A DNA stretch of 64,000 bases from JASGCP01 sp965263285 (GTDB lineage: Bacteria; Bacteroidota; Bacteroidia; Chitinophagales; Chitinophagaceae). Where the stretch lies: the NCBI GenBank assembly GCA_965263285.1, contig CBDHHD010000004.1, positions 930,001 to 994,000 of the forward strand, given 5' to 3'. Every line of letters begins with the position of its first letter. Position 1 is the stretch's first letter. Shown here in pieces: positions 38,401-49,400 of the stretch. The position numbers and the translations under genes are program-made. Below the pieces are notes generated by a model. It was given only the letters and a program-made list of their open reading frames with translations, made no database searches and was not told the DNA's origin.

Positions 38401-41316
38401 AGCTATATCTGAAAGCAATACAATCGGCAAATGAATATTTTTCTCCCACTCTTTTGTTAATAATTCCTCAATAATCAATAGCCTTATATTTGATACTTGT
38501 AATTGTCTCTTATGCTCATACTCCTTTTTAGAAATCAATAACACCTTCGTGCCACTCTCCTCCATTATCTCAAGTATCCTACTCGCAGACCAATGGATAT
38601 TCAAAGGAATATAAGCTTTACCCGATTGCATAATACCAAGACTACTCACTACTTGATTATAGCCTTTCTCAGATAAAATAGCAACAGTTTGTTCTTCTTT
38701 ATAATACTTATATAGATGAGTAGCTATATTTTTAAATCCTATAGCCACTTCTCTATGTTTATATGCTTGCTTATTATTCCCTCCTTCCAGCACAGCAATA
38801 GCATTACACTTGTATGCATCTTGTATAACACAGTTATCATAGAAGTCTATAATTGTCTTCACATCATATTCTTCTGCAGTAGCATTATATTTTTCAATAA
38901 TATGTTGATAAGTAGCAGGCAATCTATAAAATTCTAATCTATCCCTCTGTATATCCATCGCTGCTATCTTCCTTATCAAATAAGCATACTCATCCAACAT
39001 CCCCTCTATTACTTCAGGTAAAAATAACTGCTCTACAAAATCCCAACGAAGAATCAAATTGCCATTATCATCTTCATATACCGCATTGTCTATCCAAACC
39101 TGTGATGTTCTTGAAATAGAATAATGTTGTCGCCCAAATAAATTAATAACATCCCCTTCTTCTTTTTTTTCTTTAAATCCTAATACACTCGTTAATACAA
39201 TCGGAGCTATAGCCTTGGAAATAGACCATTGTTTTCTCTCTCTTATCAATCTTTGAAAGTCAATCCCATCAAATAGATTATTCTCTATATCATCCCAAAG
39301 AACATTTTGTACTCCTTTTAAATAATGCTCTACAATATCTCTACTTTTTACATCATCATAATTATATAACTCTAAATTTGTAAAATCACCCAATATATCA
39401 TTCACCTCTTTATGTAACGGCAAGCGATTAAACAAAGTCAAATTAATACTAAATTTATCTTGACCTGACCAACGACATAATACCTTACCATATAATGACA
39501 ATAACAGAGAAGTAGGACTCAGTTGTATTTTAGCTAATTTCTCCTGTAATATATCATACGTCTCTTTCTCTATTATCCTTAAACCCCTTTTAGTAGTAGA
39601 CTGCTTAACCATTGATGGTTCTATCACTATCGGAAGATTACAACTAAAATCATAATCCTCTAACTTAGTCTCCCAATATGTTTTTGCTTTGTCAAACAAT
39701 TTACTATCACGAATGCGTTGTAGTGCTAAAATATATTCATGATATGTAATATGCAGCGTGGGCAATACAATATCCAGATTATTATAAATCTTTACCAACT
39801 CAGTAAAAAATATTCGCATACTATTATCATCCATAATAATAGCATCAGACATAAAATGAATAACATACGAACCTTTATACTCTGACACTTCTATAACGAT
39901 TATAGGAAACCTTGCTACATCTACCTTCATATTTAATAGCCTGTTCCTAATATCTAACAAGGCTTCTTCTGTCGTTATTTTATTAACAGGAATAGAATAA
40001 TGACAATTATCAGCTGGTAAAATCTGTTGACCTTGATCAGTAAAAACAGTTCGCAAACCTGCATGTCTTAGCACTAAACGATTTAAAGCTTTTTCTAAAT
40101 TTTCAACGGATAAATCATCCACAACAAACTCACTATAGCCCCCTGTAGAAATATTGCCTATCTCAAACAAATCTATTCTCCCCATATAATAAGCTTGTTG
40201 CACATTATTTAACGGAAACAAACTATAATCCTCCTTTTTTATATCAGTCAACATATAATCTTGATATACAAATCCCGTATCTTTTTGTTCAATGATATGC
40301 GATATCTCTCTAATAGTAGGATAAGCAAAAATATCTTTTACACTTAGTTGCACTAGCAGCTCTCTATTCAATTGACCAACCAATCGAATAGACAGCAAAC
40401 TATTCCCGCCTAATCTAAAAAAAGATTGCGTTACACTTAACTCCGATTCAGATATTTTCAATAAGTTTGACCATATCTTTAGCAATCGTTCTTCCGTATT
40501 GTTCTTTGGCAGTTCTATAGACTCATCACTTATTTTATATTCAATATTTAACAATGCTTTTCTATCTAACTTACCATTCACTGTTAAAGGCATTTGTTCT
40601 ATTTGCACTAGTCCTGTAGGCACCATATATTCTGGTAATTGCTTAGATAAATAGCTTCTTAATTCTTCTACATCCACTTGCTCCTTAGCCACAAAATATC
40701 CCACTAAATATTTATTATCCGCTTTCTCATTAACCAACACCACGACTTGTTCAATCACTTGTTCATCCTTTAATCCTTCAATCCTAGTCTGAAATCCTTG
40801 AATCCTATTCTCTATCTCCCCTAATTCAATTCGATAGCCTCGTATCTTCACTTGAAAGTCATTTCTCCCTATATATTCAATATTACCATCGGGTAGCATT
40901 CTAACCAAATCACCTGTCTTGTAGAGTTTGCTATTTCTATTTTTTTGTTTTTCTCCTTCAGTCTGAAAATAATTGCTAATAAATTTTTCTGCGGTTAGTT
41001 CGGATCTATTCAAATATCCTCGTGCTACGCCATCGCCTCCAATATATAATTCGCCAATACTTCCCTGGGGTAATAAAAGCCCCTCTTTATTTAATATATA
41101 TATATAAGTATTCGATATGGGAGCTCCTATATTTAAATCAATTGTATTATTTAAAGAAGAAACAAGGCTAGTAACAGTAGTCTCCGTAGGCCCATACTCA
41201 TTTAAAAAAAGTATATTATCCAATACTACTTTATATACTTTATTTCTTATTTCTTTTGTTAACCTTTCTCCTCCAAGAATCAATCTATTTAATGTTGGCA
41301 ATGTCACTATTGGCAA
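29884..41316 (-). CDS. NRPS gene 2, second part (3810 aa): end of module 5 to TE
   Basis: Order by residue: rest of an A domain; PCP 305; Cy from 362 with DAIIMD near 492; A(Cys) with ATP loop near 980 and no Ox; PCP 1397; C with HHAILDG near 1594; A(Ser) loop near 2062; PCP 2454; C with HHIAFDG near 2650; A with unknown code, loop near 3130; PCP 3510; TE with GWSLGG near 3644; end KDANKEL. The frame is the continuation of the 41379-57608 gene: paralogues at 10180 and 17580 have one more base than the run at 41381-41384. Restoring it gives one protein of 9,241 residues, over one megadalton. The listed ATG at 41316 lies inside the A-domain core and is not a natural start. The C-terminal half of the product peptide, including cyclised Cys and Ser, would be assembled here. 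Confidence 0.92.
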   Translation of the reverse strand: MPIVTLPTLNRLILGGERLTKEIRNKVYKVVLDNILFLNEYGPTETTVTSLVSSLNNTIDLNIGAPISNTYIYILNKEGLLLPQGSIGELYIGGDGVARGYLNRSELTAEKFISNYFQTEGEKQKNRNSKLYKTGDLVRMLPDGNIEYIGRNDFQVKIRGYRIELGEIENRIQGFQTRIEGLKDEQVIEQVVVLVNEKADNKYLVGYFVAKEQVDVEELRSYLSKQLPEYMVPTGLVQIEQMPLTVNGKLDRKALLNIEYKISDESIELPKNNTEERLLKIWSNLLKISESELSVTQSFFRLGGNSLLSIRLVGQLNRELLVQLSVKDIFAYPTIREISHIIEQKDTGFVYQDYMLTDIKKEDYSLFPLNNVQQAYYMGRIDLFEIGNISTGGYSEFVVDDLSVENLEKALNRLVLRHAGLRTVFTDQGQQILPADNCHYSIPVNKITTEEALLDIRNRLLNMKVDVARFPIIVIEVSEYKGSYVIHFMSDAIIMDDNSMRIFFTELVKIYNNLDIVLPTLHITYHEYILALQRIRDSKLFDKAKTYWETKLEDYDFSCNLPIVIEPSMVKQSTTKRGLRIIEKETYDILQEKLAKIQLSPTSLLLSLYGKVLCRWSGQDKFSINLTLFNRLPLHKEVNDILGDFTNLELYNYDDVKSRDIVEHYLKGVQNVLWDDIENNLFDGIDFQRLIRERKQWSISKAIAPIVLTSVLGFKEKKEEGDVINLFGRQHYSISRTSQVWIDNAVYEDDNGNLILRWDFVEQLFLPEVIEGMLDEYAYLIRKIAAMDIQRDRLEFYRLPATYQHIIEKYNATAEEYDVKTIIDFYDNCVIQDAYKCNAIAVLEGGNNKQAYKHREVAIGFKNIATHLYKYYKEEQTVAILSEKGYNQVVSSLGIMQSGKAYIPLNIHWSASRILEIMEESGTKVLLISKKEYEHKRQLQVSNIRLLIIEELLTKEWEKNIHLPIVLLSDIAYIIYTSGSTGKPKGVAISHENMINTLIAVNNRYKVTEKDSVLALSELSFDLSVYDIFGLLLVGGRIVFVNDEERQEPQHWLSLIEKHKITLWNTVPQLADLLVDEAKSNGISLDSIRLYLLSGDWLPLQLPDKIKRQSKDTQVISLGGATEGSIWSIWYEIGIVEGHWKSIPYGYPMPNQQIYILNHELIHSPVGVEGDIYIGGKGVAQGYWNNEEQTDKQFKEHHELGKIYKTGDRGILHAEGWVEFRGRKDFQVKIRGYRVELEEIENKLNKLEGVKQSAVQLFKKNNSEVLVGFVVREQLITKGADENFDKEVFKLEQRGIRNGLNGTIVLKENVSVDKLSKVINDSLGLPDYMSLQEIVFLDSMPLTANGKLDKSRLPKPEIEWQSYIAPNTQEEQEMVEIWSEVLNIDKSKIGIEDSFFNLGGHSITAIRLISKINSRFNFGLSFKDLFEYPTIRGLIKNSITLKQREQEGDYIPYQLIDSDVVISKEDYEDCYPAGMLQLGMFFEQEKLGHGTYLAFQIQYFSGKCNREKLERCLQTIINRHDILRTGYRMLEDGNIYALVQKRVEVKSKLFFVTDSIEEVRKKEIALAFNREIAGLYRFYIIEQAEGFVLFFSFHHAILDGYSLNLFIRELVDLYQHYNDKLYEEEQIQLLYGEFIRNELSALKNEDTRLFWREYLAESILLTPQWNFSKSSRISVVAERQQIEGLRLRQIEDIASKYSCTVEELLLLSYMTVLSLFFNERDIIIGLEKHNRIEKEGGDMQLGLFVTMLPFRYELRDKEALGTALSRLRDSVKNIVNHKQYPYNEIKQQLGGRDLFDIAYSYNDFSHFVGNEKRTHINEFLNEELSNITSILFICKVYKYSGGYGFVFSGHSNSVDQAYLSYFVRYYNSVLDQLCKEERVVFKLMDEDYQYLVYDYNKTERDYPKDKTIHQLFEEQVARTPNNIAVIFEEKQLTYQELNDKANQLAHYLHNNYNTKADDIICLLLERNEWMIIAILGVLKSGAAYCPISSEYPNERVLFILRDTQPKCLITNYKLKIENVQFAIVNVTDEQFLKELYSFTIYHLPLTICSHALAYIIYTSGTTGNPKGVMIDHQGVVNRIVWMQSKYPLNEEDRVLQKTNYSFDVSVWELLWANWVGATIVVLKQGLEKDATHLLTTIQERKITTIHFVPSVLVAFLEYIVDKENCLVSLKYLFCSGEALELRTVIKFKHLFPAVSIYNLYGPTEASIDVLFADCNNLDKETLVPIGKPIDNTVAYILDGNIRLLPIGSMGELYIGGDGVARGYLNRPELTAERFIKNPFQTEEEKQKNRNSKLYKTGDLVRMLPDGNIEYIGRNDFQVKIRGYRIELGEIEIRIQGFQDYRMIEQVVVLVNEKGDNKYLVGYFVAKEQVDVEELRSYLSKQLPEYMVPTGLVQIEQMPLTVNGKLDRKALLNIEYKITDEVIELPKNNIEERLLKIWSNLLQIAELELSVTQSFFRLGGNSILSIRLMNLINKEFNTCFSVRIIFERNTIRQLAAYLLEGNIEIIAVEKQSFNSEEEQVLSYAQNRLWFVYQYDKANSAVYNIPMVFEMDKSVDKEKLKESLLFVVKKHEALRTTIEENENGITYQSVKAISDNLIQEEIYSSKSDVEEKILSAIRYLFQLDKELPIQITFFIPKKKDDIIVLTIVIHHIAFDGWSTEVFQKEVCQAYQSLVNQKSLTHATNIQYKDYALWQRNFLQGGRYEKELHYWKEQLDGYNNSHLPIDFSRPLQMNYEGDAIVALLSKETSQNLKAVAKELNASLYSVLLSGYYLFLSAYSNEQDIVVGSPFGNRHYAGTEDMIGFFVNSLALRVHIDFKDTLKAYIKKVNAIVTQGQNNQDIPFEQLVEELRVERDTSRHPIFQIMFGVQDFGNHNDRILFRSYQINRTNIIPAKFDITTMVSEVKDGLQIYFNYATALYKRETIDRFVKTYECILNQIVRDSLDNGLNSIRFIDDREYNYLLYDYNKTEKEYPKDKTIHQLFEEQVVRTPNNIAVVFEEKQLTYQELNNKSNQLANYLHNNYQTKADDIICLLLERSEWMIISILGVLKSGAAYCPISPEYPEERILFILQDTQPKCLITNCKLQIENVQFLIVNLMDEEFLKVLVSLTINHLSLTINSHSLAYIIYTSGTTGNPKGVMVEHKNVVNLLYATAYILYPINQTYLRASAFTSYQFDVSISEFLSPLVQGGELHIFNELAIQNISFLSQYIIEKSINYLYIPPVLLSQLPQHIYPELKHIIYAGETCNRNIANDWSKNYLLFNYYGPTESTIYALGKQINIDEVEQIGKPIDNIKIYLLNTKLQVTPIGSIGELYIGGDGMARGYLNRPELTAEKFISNPFQTEEEKKKNRNSRLYKTGDLVRMLPDGNIEYIGRNDFQVKIRGYRIELGEVEIRILGWKNGGVIQQVVVLVNEKVDNKYLVGYFVAKEQVDIEELRSYLSKQLPEYMVPTGLVQIEQIPLTVNGKLDRKILLDMAVNFVGENIEAPANKLELRMLQIFATLLSLESNTISVTNSFFRLGGNSILSIRLASILNREFGTFLSVADIFKYPTIRELALQISYKKNSFNLILMLNNSVAKQAIYMIHPGGAGAEVYYNMAYRLQESYRCYGIGNYNLFLDNKMSEIRLLAKHYLHEIKKNITIEPCVLLGWSLGGKIALEMAYHLEQRGVKDIVVYLLDTIVMDETLINILNKKDLSFLKKVLNELLDNLNAGEDYKQRVLANISIEEKLNNDALTGKLIYSRCVLFRAMLSDKDENADFFQYKLSLPYNNVDKYVPIENIEVIEIQVSHQDIIKKEDEILHVVKQRILLKDANKEL
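33900..36960 (-). other. Gene 2 module 7: C-A(Ser)-PCP
   Basis: The C domain follows the Cys module and is almost identical to its two counterparts in gene 1 (CYPAGMLQLGMFFEQ; HHAILDG near 36535). The A pocket D-V-W-H-F-S-L-I-D plus Lys is a serine code (textbook DVWHLSLIDK). The PCP is near 33950. Confidence 0.85.
36990..40300 (-). other. Gene 2 module 6: Cy-A(Cys)-PCP, thiazoline-forming
   Basis: The Cy domain has FPLNNVQQAYYMGR near 40220 and DAIIMD near 39840, and is almost identical to the Cy of gene 1 module 4. The A pocket D-L-Y-N-L-S-L-I-W plus Lys is cysteine. There is no Ox domain; the site (near 37410) holds the short GTIVLKENVS stretch. Confidence 0.87.
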
Positions 41317-43480
41317 ACTACCAAAATAAGAAGGTGTTGTGTGAAAGTGTGTAATCTCATTTTCATTTATAAAACTAATTAAGCATCTACATCTTGTATT
41401 AATCTTTCTGGTATCATAAAAAGAGTAAATCCTTTTAGAAGCGACAAAAAAAATTGCTCCATCGAAGCATCAAAAACATATGATGAAAAGTTAATTATCC
41501 TTTCGTTCTCTTGCCATATAAATAAATTATCAAAAGCATATCTAAGATTTATTACAGATAGGTGCTCTATCATCACCCCCTTAGGACTTCCCGTTGTTCC
41601 AGAAGTATAAATAATATAGGCTAAAGCATGAGAGCTAATGATTAATTGTAAATGGTTAATGGTTAATGAAACTAAGACTCTCAAAAACTCTTCATCTATT
41701 ACATTAACAATCGGCAACTGAACATTTTCAATTTTCAATTTACAATTTGTAATTAAACACTTAGGCTGAGTATCCTGTAAAACAAATAGAATTCTCTCTT
41801 CGGGATATTCGTGTGAAATAGGACAATAAGCTGCTCCACTCTTAAGCACTCCTAAGATGGCAATAATCATCCATTCGCTTCTCTCTAACAACAAACAAAT
41901 AATATCGTCTGCTTTAGTATTATAATTATGATACAAATAATTTGCCAATTGATTGGCTTTACTATTTAACTCCTGATAAGTTAATTTTCTATCCTCAAAA
42001 ACCACCGCTATATTATTCGGCGTTCTTACCACTTGCTCCTCAAATAGCTGGTGTATGGTTTTGCCTTTAGGATACTCTTTTTCTGTTTTGTTATAATCAT
42101 ATACAAGATAATTGTATTCTCTATCATCAATAAATCTTATTGAGCTTAATTTATTATTCAATTTATCTTTCACTATCTGTGTTAAAATCAATTCGTAAGT
42201 CTTTACAAATCGCTCTACTGTTTCTCTTTTATAGAGTGCTGTAGCGTAATTAAAATAGATTCGTAGTCCTTCTTCTTGGTCTGACACCATCGTAGTAATA
42301 TCAAATTTTGCTAATAACTCATACCCATCAAATTGAGGATATAAACTAAATAACTCTTGATAATTATCATTACGAAAATTTTGATAGCTAAACATAATCT
42401 GAAATATGGGATTACGACTCGTATCTCGTTCTACATGCAATTCCTCTACCAATTGTTCAAAAGGAATATCTTGATTATTTTGCCCTTGGGTAACAGTAAC
42501 ATTTACTTTTTCAATATATGCTTTCAAAGTATCCTTGAAATCTATTTGTATCCTTAGTGCTAAGCTATTTACAAAAAAGCCAATCATGCCTTCCGTACCT
42601 GCATAATGCCTATTTGCAAAGGGAGTTCCTACTACAATATCTTGCTCATTGCTATAAGCAGATAAAAACAAATAGTATCCAGATAACAAAACACTATATA
42701 GACTTGCATTTAATTGTTTAGCTACTACTTTTAAATTTTGACTAGTTTCTTTTGACAGCAACGCAACAATAGCTTCTCCATTATAGTTAATTTGTAAAGG
42801 ACGAGAAAAATCAACAGGCAAATGACTATTATTATACCCATCTAATTGCTCTTTCCAATAATTCAATTCTTTATCCCATCTTTCCCCTTGTAAAAAATCC
42901 CTTTGCCACAAAGCATAATCCTTATATTGTATGTTTGTTGTATGTGTTAATTGCTTTTGATTAACTAATAATTGATATGCATGATAAACTTCTTTTTGAA
43001 ACACCTCTACAGACCATCCATCAAAAACGATATGATGAATCACTATTATTAATACGATTTTGCCATCTTTCTTTTTGGGCATAAAAAACTTTATCTGTAT
43101 AGGCAATTCCTTGTCTAACTGAAACGAATATTTTACAATACTTAATATCTTCTTTTCTACATCACTCTTGCTACTATAGATTTCTTCTTGTATTAGATTG
43201 TCTGGTATCGCCTTAACAGACTGATACGAGATAGCTTTTTCATTTTCTTCAATAATTGTTCGTAGAATCTCATGCTTCTCTACTACAAATAGCAATGTCT
43301 CTTTTAGCTTTTCTTTATCTACTGACTTGTCCATTTCAAACACCATTGGTATATTATACACCGCACTATTTTTCTTATCATACTGATAGATAAACCATAA
43401 CCTATTTTGTGCGTATGACAATATTTGATCCTCCTCACTATTAAATACTTGCTTTGTGATAGCTATTCTTTCAATATTAT
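40330..43480 (-). other. Gene 2 module 5: C-A(unknown)-PCP, frameshifted
   Basis: C domain with HHIVFDG near 43030; A domain 42100-40560; PCP near 40400. The pocket, read across the break at 41382, is D-A-E-H-I-G-E-V-T plus Lys. It resembles the codes of gene 1 modules 3 and 5, so the same or a related substrate is likely. Confidence 0.72.
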
Positions 43481-46400
43481 CTAACAATAGATACTCAGCT
43501 AACTGTCGAATAGTATTTCTTTCAAAGATAATTCTAACAGAAAAAGAAGTGTTAAACTCCTTATTTACTAGATTCATTAAACGAATACTCAAAATACTAT
43601 TCCCACCTAATCTAAAAAAAGATTGTGTTGTGCTTAACTCCGATTCAGATATTTGCAATAAGTTTGACCATATCTTTAACAATCGTTCTTCTGCATTGTT
43701 ATTTGGTAGTTCTATAACCTCATCCGTTATTTTATATTCAATATTTAACAATGCTTTTCTATCCAATTTTCCATTCACTGTTAAAGGCATTTGCTCTATT
43801 TGCAACAATCTGGTAGGCACCATGTATTCTGGTAATTTCTTAGACAAATAACTTCTCAATTCTTCTACATCCACTTGCTCCTTAGCTACAAAATATCCCA
43901 CTAAATATTTATTATCCGCTTTCTCATTAAACAATACCACGACTTGTTCAATTATCCTAAAATCCTGAAATCCTTGAATCCTAATCTCTATCTCGCCCAA
44001 TTCAATTCTATATCCCCTTATCTTCACTTGAAAGTCATTTCTCCCCATATATTCTATATTGCCATCAGGTAACATTCGCACTACATCTCCTGTTTTATAC
44101 AATCTGTTATTTCTATTTTTCTTTTTTTCTTCTTCTGTTTGAAAAGGATTTTGAATAAATCTTTCTGCAGTTAATTCATGTCTATTCAAATAGCCCCTCG
44201 ATAAACCATCACCTCCAAGATACAATTCTCCAATAGCACCTATAGGCAATAAACTATTATTATTTGAAACCACAAACGCAGTTCTGTTATTTAATGGTTT
44301 GCCAATAGGTATATTCTGATTTTTATTATTTTTATTACATGTATAAGTCAAACTAAAAGTTGTGTTTTCGGTAGGACCGTATCCATTTATAAAAAATTGC
44401 GGACCATTCGCACACATCAATTGTTGAACCAATGCAGAATTAAGGGCCTCTCCTCCCACCAATAAATAAGTTAGATGTTGAAAAAGTGTATCGTCTTGTA
44501 AATACAAAGCTTCAAATAATGTTTTTGTTAACCATAGCGTATTAATATTATGTTCTACACAATAACTTTTAAATATCTGTACTTCCAGCATGTTTTTTAT
44601 ATCTTTAGGTACATATATTTTACCTCCATTCAATAACATGCCCCACAACTCAAAAGTAAAAGCATCAAAACAAATATCTGATAACTGTATAGTAAAGGAA
44701 TGGCTATCAAGCTTAACATAATCTACTCCCTTTACTAAAGACACTACATTACTATGATCTACCATCACCCCTTTAGGATTTCCTGTTGTACCTGAAGTAT
44801 AGATAATATATGCTAAAAAACGAGAGCTAATGGTTAATGGTAAATGGTTAATAGTTAATGAATATAATTCTTTTAGAAATTGTTCATCTGTTACATTAAC
44901 AATTGGAAACTGAACATTTTCAATTTTCAATTTGCAATTTGTAATTAAACACTTAGGTTGAGTATCCTGTAAAATAAATAAAACTCTCTCATTAGGATAT
45001 TCGGGTGAGATAGGACAATAAGCTGCTCCACTCTTAAGCACTCCTAAAACAGCAACAATCATCCATTCACTTCGCTCCAATAATAAACAAATAATATCGT
45101 CTGCTTTAGTATCATAATTGTGATGCAAATAATGTGCTAGCTGATTTGCTTTGTCATTCAACTCTTGGTAGGTTAATTGCTTCTCTTCAAATACTACTGC
45201 TATATTATTCGGCGCTCTTACCACTTGCTCCTCAAATAGCTGGTGAATAGTTTTATCTTTAGGATATTCTCTTTCTATTTTATTGTAGTCATATAAAAGA
45301 TAATTGTATTCTTCATTATTAACAAATCTTATAGATTTCAAATCGTTATCTAATCTATCTCTCACAATCTGCGTTAGAATAAATTCATAAGTCTTAACAA
45401 ATCTATCTATTGTTTCTCTTTTATAGAGTGCTGTAGCATAGTTAAAATAGATTTGCAGTCCATCCTTTACTTCTGACACCATCGTAGTAATATCAAATTT
45501 CGCTGGTATTATATTTGTCCTGTTACTTTGATAAGACTTAAACAATATTGTATCATCACCACCAAAATTTTGTACTCCAAACATAATTTGAAAAATAGGG
45601 TGGCGACTCGTATCTCGTTCTACATGCAATTCCTCTACTAATTGCTCAAAAGGAATATCTTGATTATTTTGCCCTTGGGTAACAGTAGCATTTACTTTTT
45701 CAATATATGCTTTCAAAGTATCCTTGAAATCTATTTGTATCCTTAGTGCTAAGCTATTTACAAAAAAGCCAATCATGTCTTCCGTACCTGCATAATGCCT
45801 ATTTGCAAAGGGAGTTCCTACTACAATATCTTGCTCATTGCTATAGGTAGATAAAAACAAATAGTATCCAGATAGCAAAACACTATATAGACTCGCATTT
45901 AATTGTTTAGCTACTACTTTTAAATTTTGACTAGTTTCTTTTGACAACAAAACAACCATACCATCTCCCTCATAGTTCATTTGCAAAAGACGAGAAAAAT
46001 CAATAGGCAAATGACTATTATTATATCCTTCTAATTGCTCTTTCCAATAACTCAATTCTTTATCCCATCTTTCCCCTTGTAAAAAATCCCTTTGCCATAA
46101 AGCATAATCCTTATATTGTATGTTTGTTGCGTGTGTTAATGACTTTTGATTAACTAATGATTGATATACATGATAAACTTCTTTTTGAAACACCTCTACC
46201 GACCATCCATCAAAAGCTATATGATGAATCACTATTGTTAATACGATTTTGCCACCTTTCTTTTTGGGCATAAAAAACTTTATCTGTATAGGCAACTCCT
46301 TATCTAATTGAAACGAATATCTTATTGCACTTAATATTTTATTTTCTACATCTCTCTTGCTAATATAGATTTCTTCTTGTATTAGATTGTCTGGTATCGC

Positions 46401-49400
46401 CTTAACTGACTGATAAATTATTCCATTTTCATTTTCTTCAATAGTTGTTCGTAAAATCTCATGCTTCTCTACTACAAATAACAATGCCTCTTTTAGCTTT
46501 TCTTTATCTAACACTTTGTCCATTTCAAACACCATTGGTATATTATACACTGCACTATTTTTCTTATCATACTGATAAATAAACCACAACCTATTTTGTG
46601 CGTAGGATAATATTTGCTCTTCTTCACTATTAAATACTTGCTTTGTTATAGCTATCTTTTCAGTATTATCTGACAATAGATACTCTGCTAACTGTCGAAT
46701 AGTACTTCTTTCAAAGATAATTCTAACAGAAAAAGAAGTGTTAAATTCTTTATTAATCAAATTCATCAAACGAATACTTAAAATACTATTCCCTCCTAAT
46801 CTAAAAAATGATTGCATTACACTTAACTCTGATTCGACGATTTGTAATAAGTTAGACCATATCTTTAACAATCGTTCTTCTGTGTTATTCTTAGGCAATT
46901 CTATAACTTCATCACTTATTTTATATTCAATATTTAACAATGCTTTTCTATCTAACTTTCCATTCACTGTTAAAGGCATTTGTTCTATTTGTACTAGTCC
47001 TATAGGCACCATGTATTCAGGCAATTGCTTAGACAAATAACTTCTTAATTCTTCTACATCTACTTGTTCCTTAGCCACAAAATAACCCACTAAATATTTA
47101 TTATCTCCTTTCTCATTAACCAATACTGCCACTTGTTCAATAACTTGTTCATCCTTTAATCCTTGAATCCTAGTCTGAAATCCTTGAATCTTATTCTCTA
47201 TCTCTCCTAATTCAATTCTATATCCCCTTATCTTCACTTGAAAATCATTCCTCCCTATATATTCAATATTACCATCGGGGAGCATTCGCACTACATCTCC
47301 TGTTTTATATAATCTGGTATTTCTATTTTTCTTTTTATCTTCTTCTGTTTGAAAAGGATTTTGAATAAATCTTTCTGCAGTTAATTCAGGTCTATTCAAA
47401 TAACCTCTTGCTACACCATCACCTCCAATATGCAACTCCCCTATACTTCCTATTGGCACAACTTGAAGTTTTGTATTTAATAAATATATCTTTATATTAT
47501 CTATTGGTTTCCCAATTTGTTCTACTTCATCGATATTAATTTGTTTACCCAAAGCATATATGGTTGACTCTGTAGGTCCATAATAATTAAACAGCAAATA
47601 ATTTTTCGACCAATCATTAGCTATGTTTCTATTACATGGCTCTCCTGCATAAATAATATGTTTTAATTCTGGATAGATATGCTGCGGGAGTTGTGATAGC
47701 AATACAGGAGGGATATATAGATAATTAATAGATTTCTCTATAATATATTGAGATAAGAATGAAATGTTTTGTATGGCTAATTCATTAAAAATATGTAATT
47801 CGCCTCCTTGTACTAAAGGGCTTAAGAATTCACTAACAGAAACATCAAATTGATAAGAGGTAAACGCACTTGCCCTTAGATATGTTTGATTAATTGGATA
47901 TAAAATATACGCAGTAGCATATAAAAGATTAACAACATTTTTATGTTCTACCATCACTCCCTTAGGATTACCCGTTGTACCTGAAGTATAAATAATATAT
48001 GCTAAAGAACGAGAGCTAATGGTTAATGGTAAATGGTTAATGGTTAATGAATATAATTTTTTTAGAAATTGTTCATCTGTTACATTAACAATTGCAAACT
48101 GAACATTTTCAATTTTCAATTTGCAATTTGTAATTAAACACTTAGGTTGAGTATCCTGTAAAATAAATAAAATTCTCTCTTCTGGATATTCGGGTGAGAT
48201 AGGGCAATAAGCAGAGCCACTCTTAAGCACTCCTAAGATAGCAATAATCATCCATTCACTTCGTTCTAACAACAAACAAATAATATCATCTGCTTTAGTT
48301 TGATAGTTATTGTGCAAATAATAAGCTAATTGATTTGCTATATTATTTAACTCTTGATAAGTTAATTTTTTATCCTCAAAAACCACTGCTATGTTATTCG
48401 GCGTTCTTGCTACTTGCTCTTCAAATAACTGATGTATGGTTTTATCTTTAGGATACTCTTTTTCAGTTTTGTTATAATCGCATACAAGATAATTGTATTC
48501 TTCATTATCTATTAATCTAAGTTCTTGTTCTAGTTTATTGTAGCCAATAGGGATTTGTTGTAATAGCAAAGACATTAATTTTAATAGCCTTTCTATTTGC
48601 TTCTCCTCAAACAGCTCTCCTGCATATTTGATTTCTACACTAAGCACACTATCTTTCTCATAAGCCAATACAGTCAATGGATAATCTGTCTTTTCTACTG
48701 ATGATAAAAATATAGGCAATAATGCATGTGCATCTTGATTACCTTTGTTTGTAGGTATCGGATAATTCTCATACACCACCATCGTAGCAAATAAACGATC
48801 TGAAGCATTGCTATGTAAACCACTTAAATGAGTATGTGTTAACTGATTCAATTGCTCCGTATCTTTCTGAATATTCTTTAATATATTTAATATGCTCTCA
48901 TTAGAATCATGTCGCACTACCAAGGGTAGTGTGTTGATATACAAGCCTACGGATTGCTCTATATCATTAATTGGTAACCCTCTACCTGAAAGCGTTATGC
49001 CAATAATATTGTCATTTCTGTTGTCATATACACTTAATGCCTTGCTCCAACACCACATGATTAAATTACTCCAGGTAAGTCCTTCTTGTTTAATAAAATT
49101 TGACAAAGCACTATATTCTTTATCTATTACCTTAACACCTTTTGATGTGTGTTCTTGAATAAATTTATAATCTAATAAATTAATATCACTATCCCCTTGC
49201 TTTCTCAATCCCCTTAAATCGATAGTTCTCTCTACACCAGATAGATAATCTACCCACCATTTATCATGTATATTATTTTTACTTTTTACTTGCAGATATT
49301 CTTGTGCCCTCAAATAGGCTTGATCCTCTAATAGTTCAACTGGTGTATTTTGATTTATTAAACTATTATAAACTTCATGAATATAATTTAATAAATTAGG

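Noticed and set aside
43456..43851. Plus-strand frames that recur with similar sequence at 4595, 30689, 46738, 54481 and elsewhere
   Set aside because: They recur only because the NRPS PCP/A-domain ends on the other strand are repeated; they are shadows, not a protein family.
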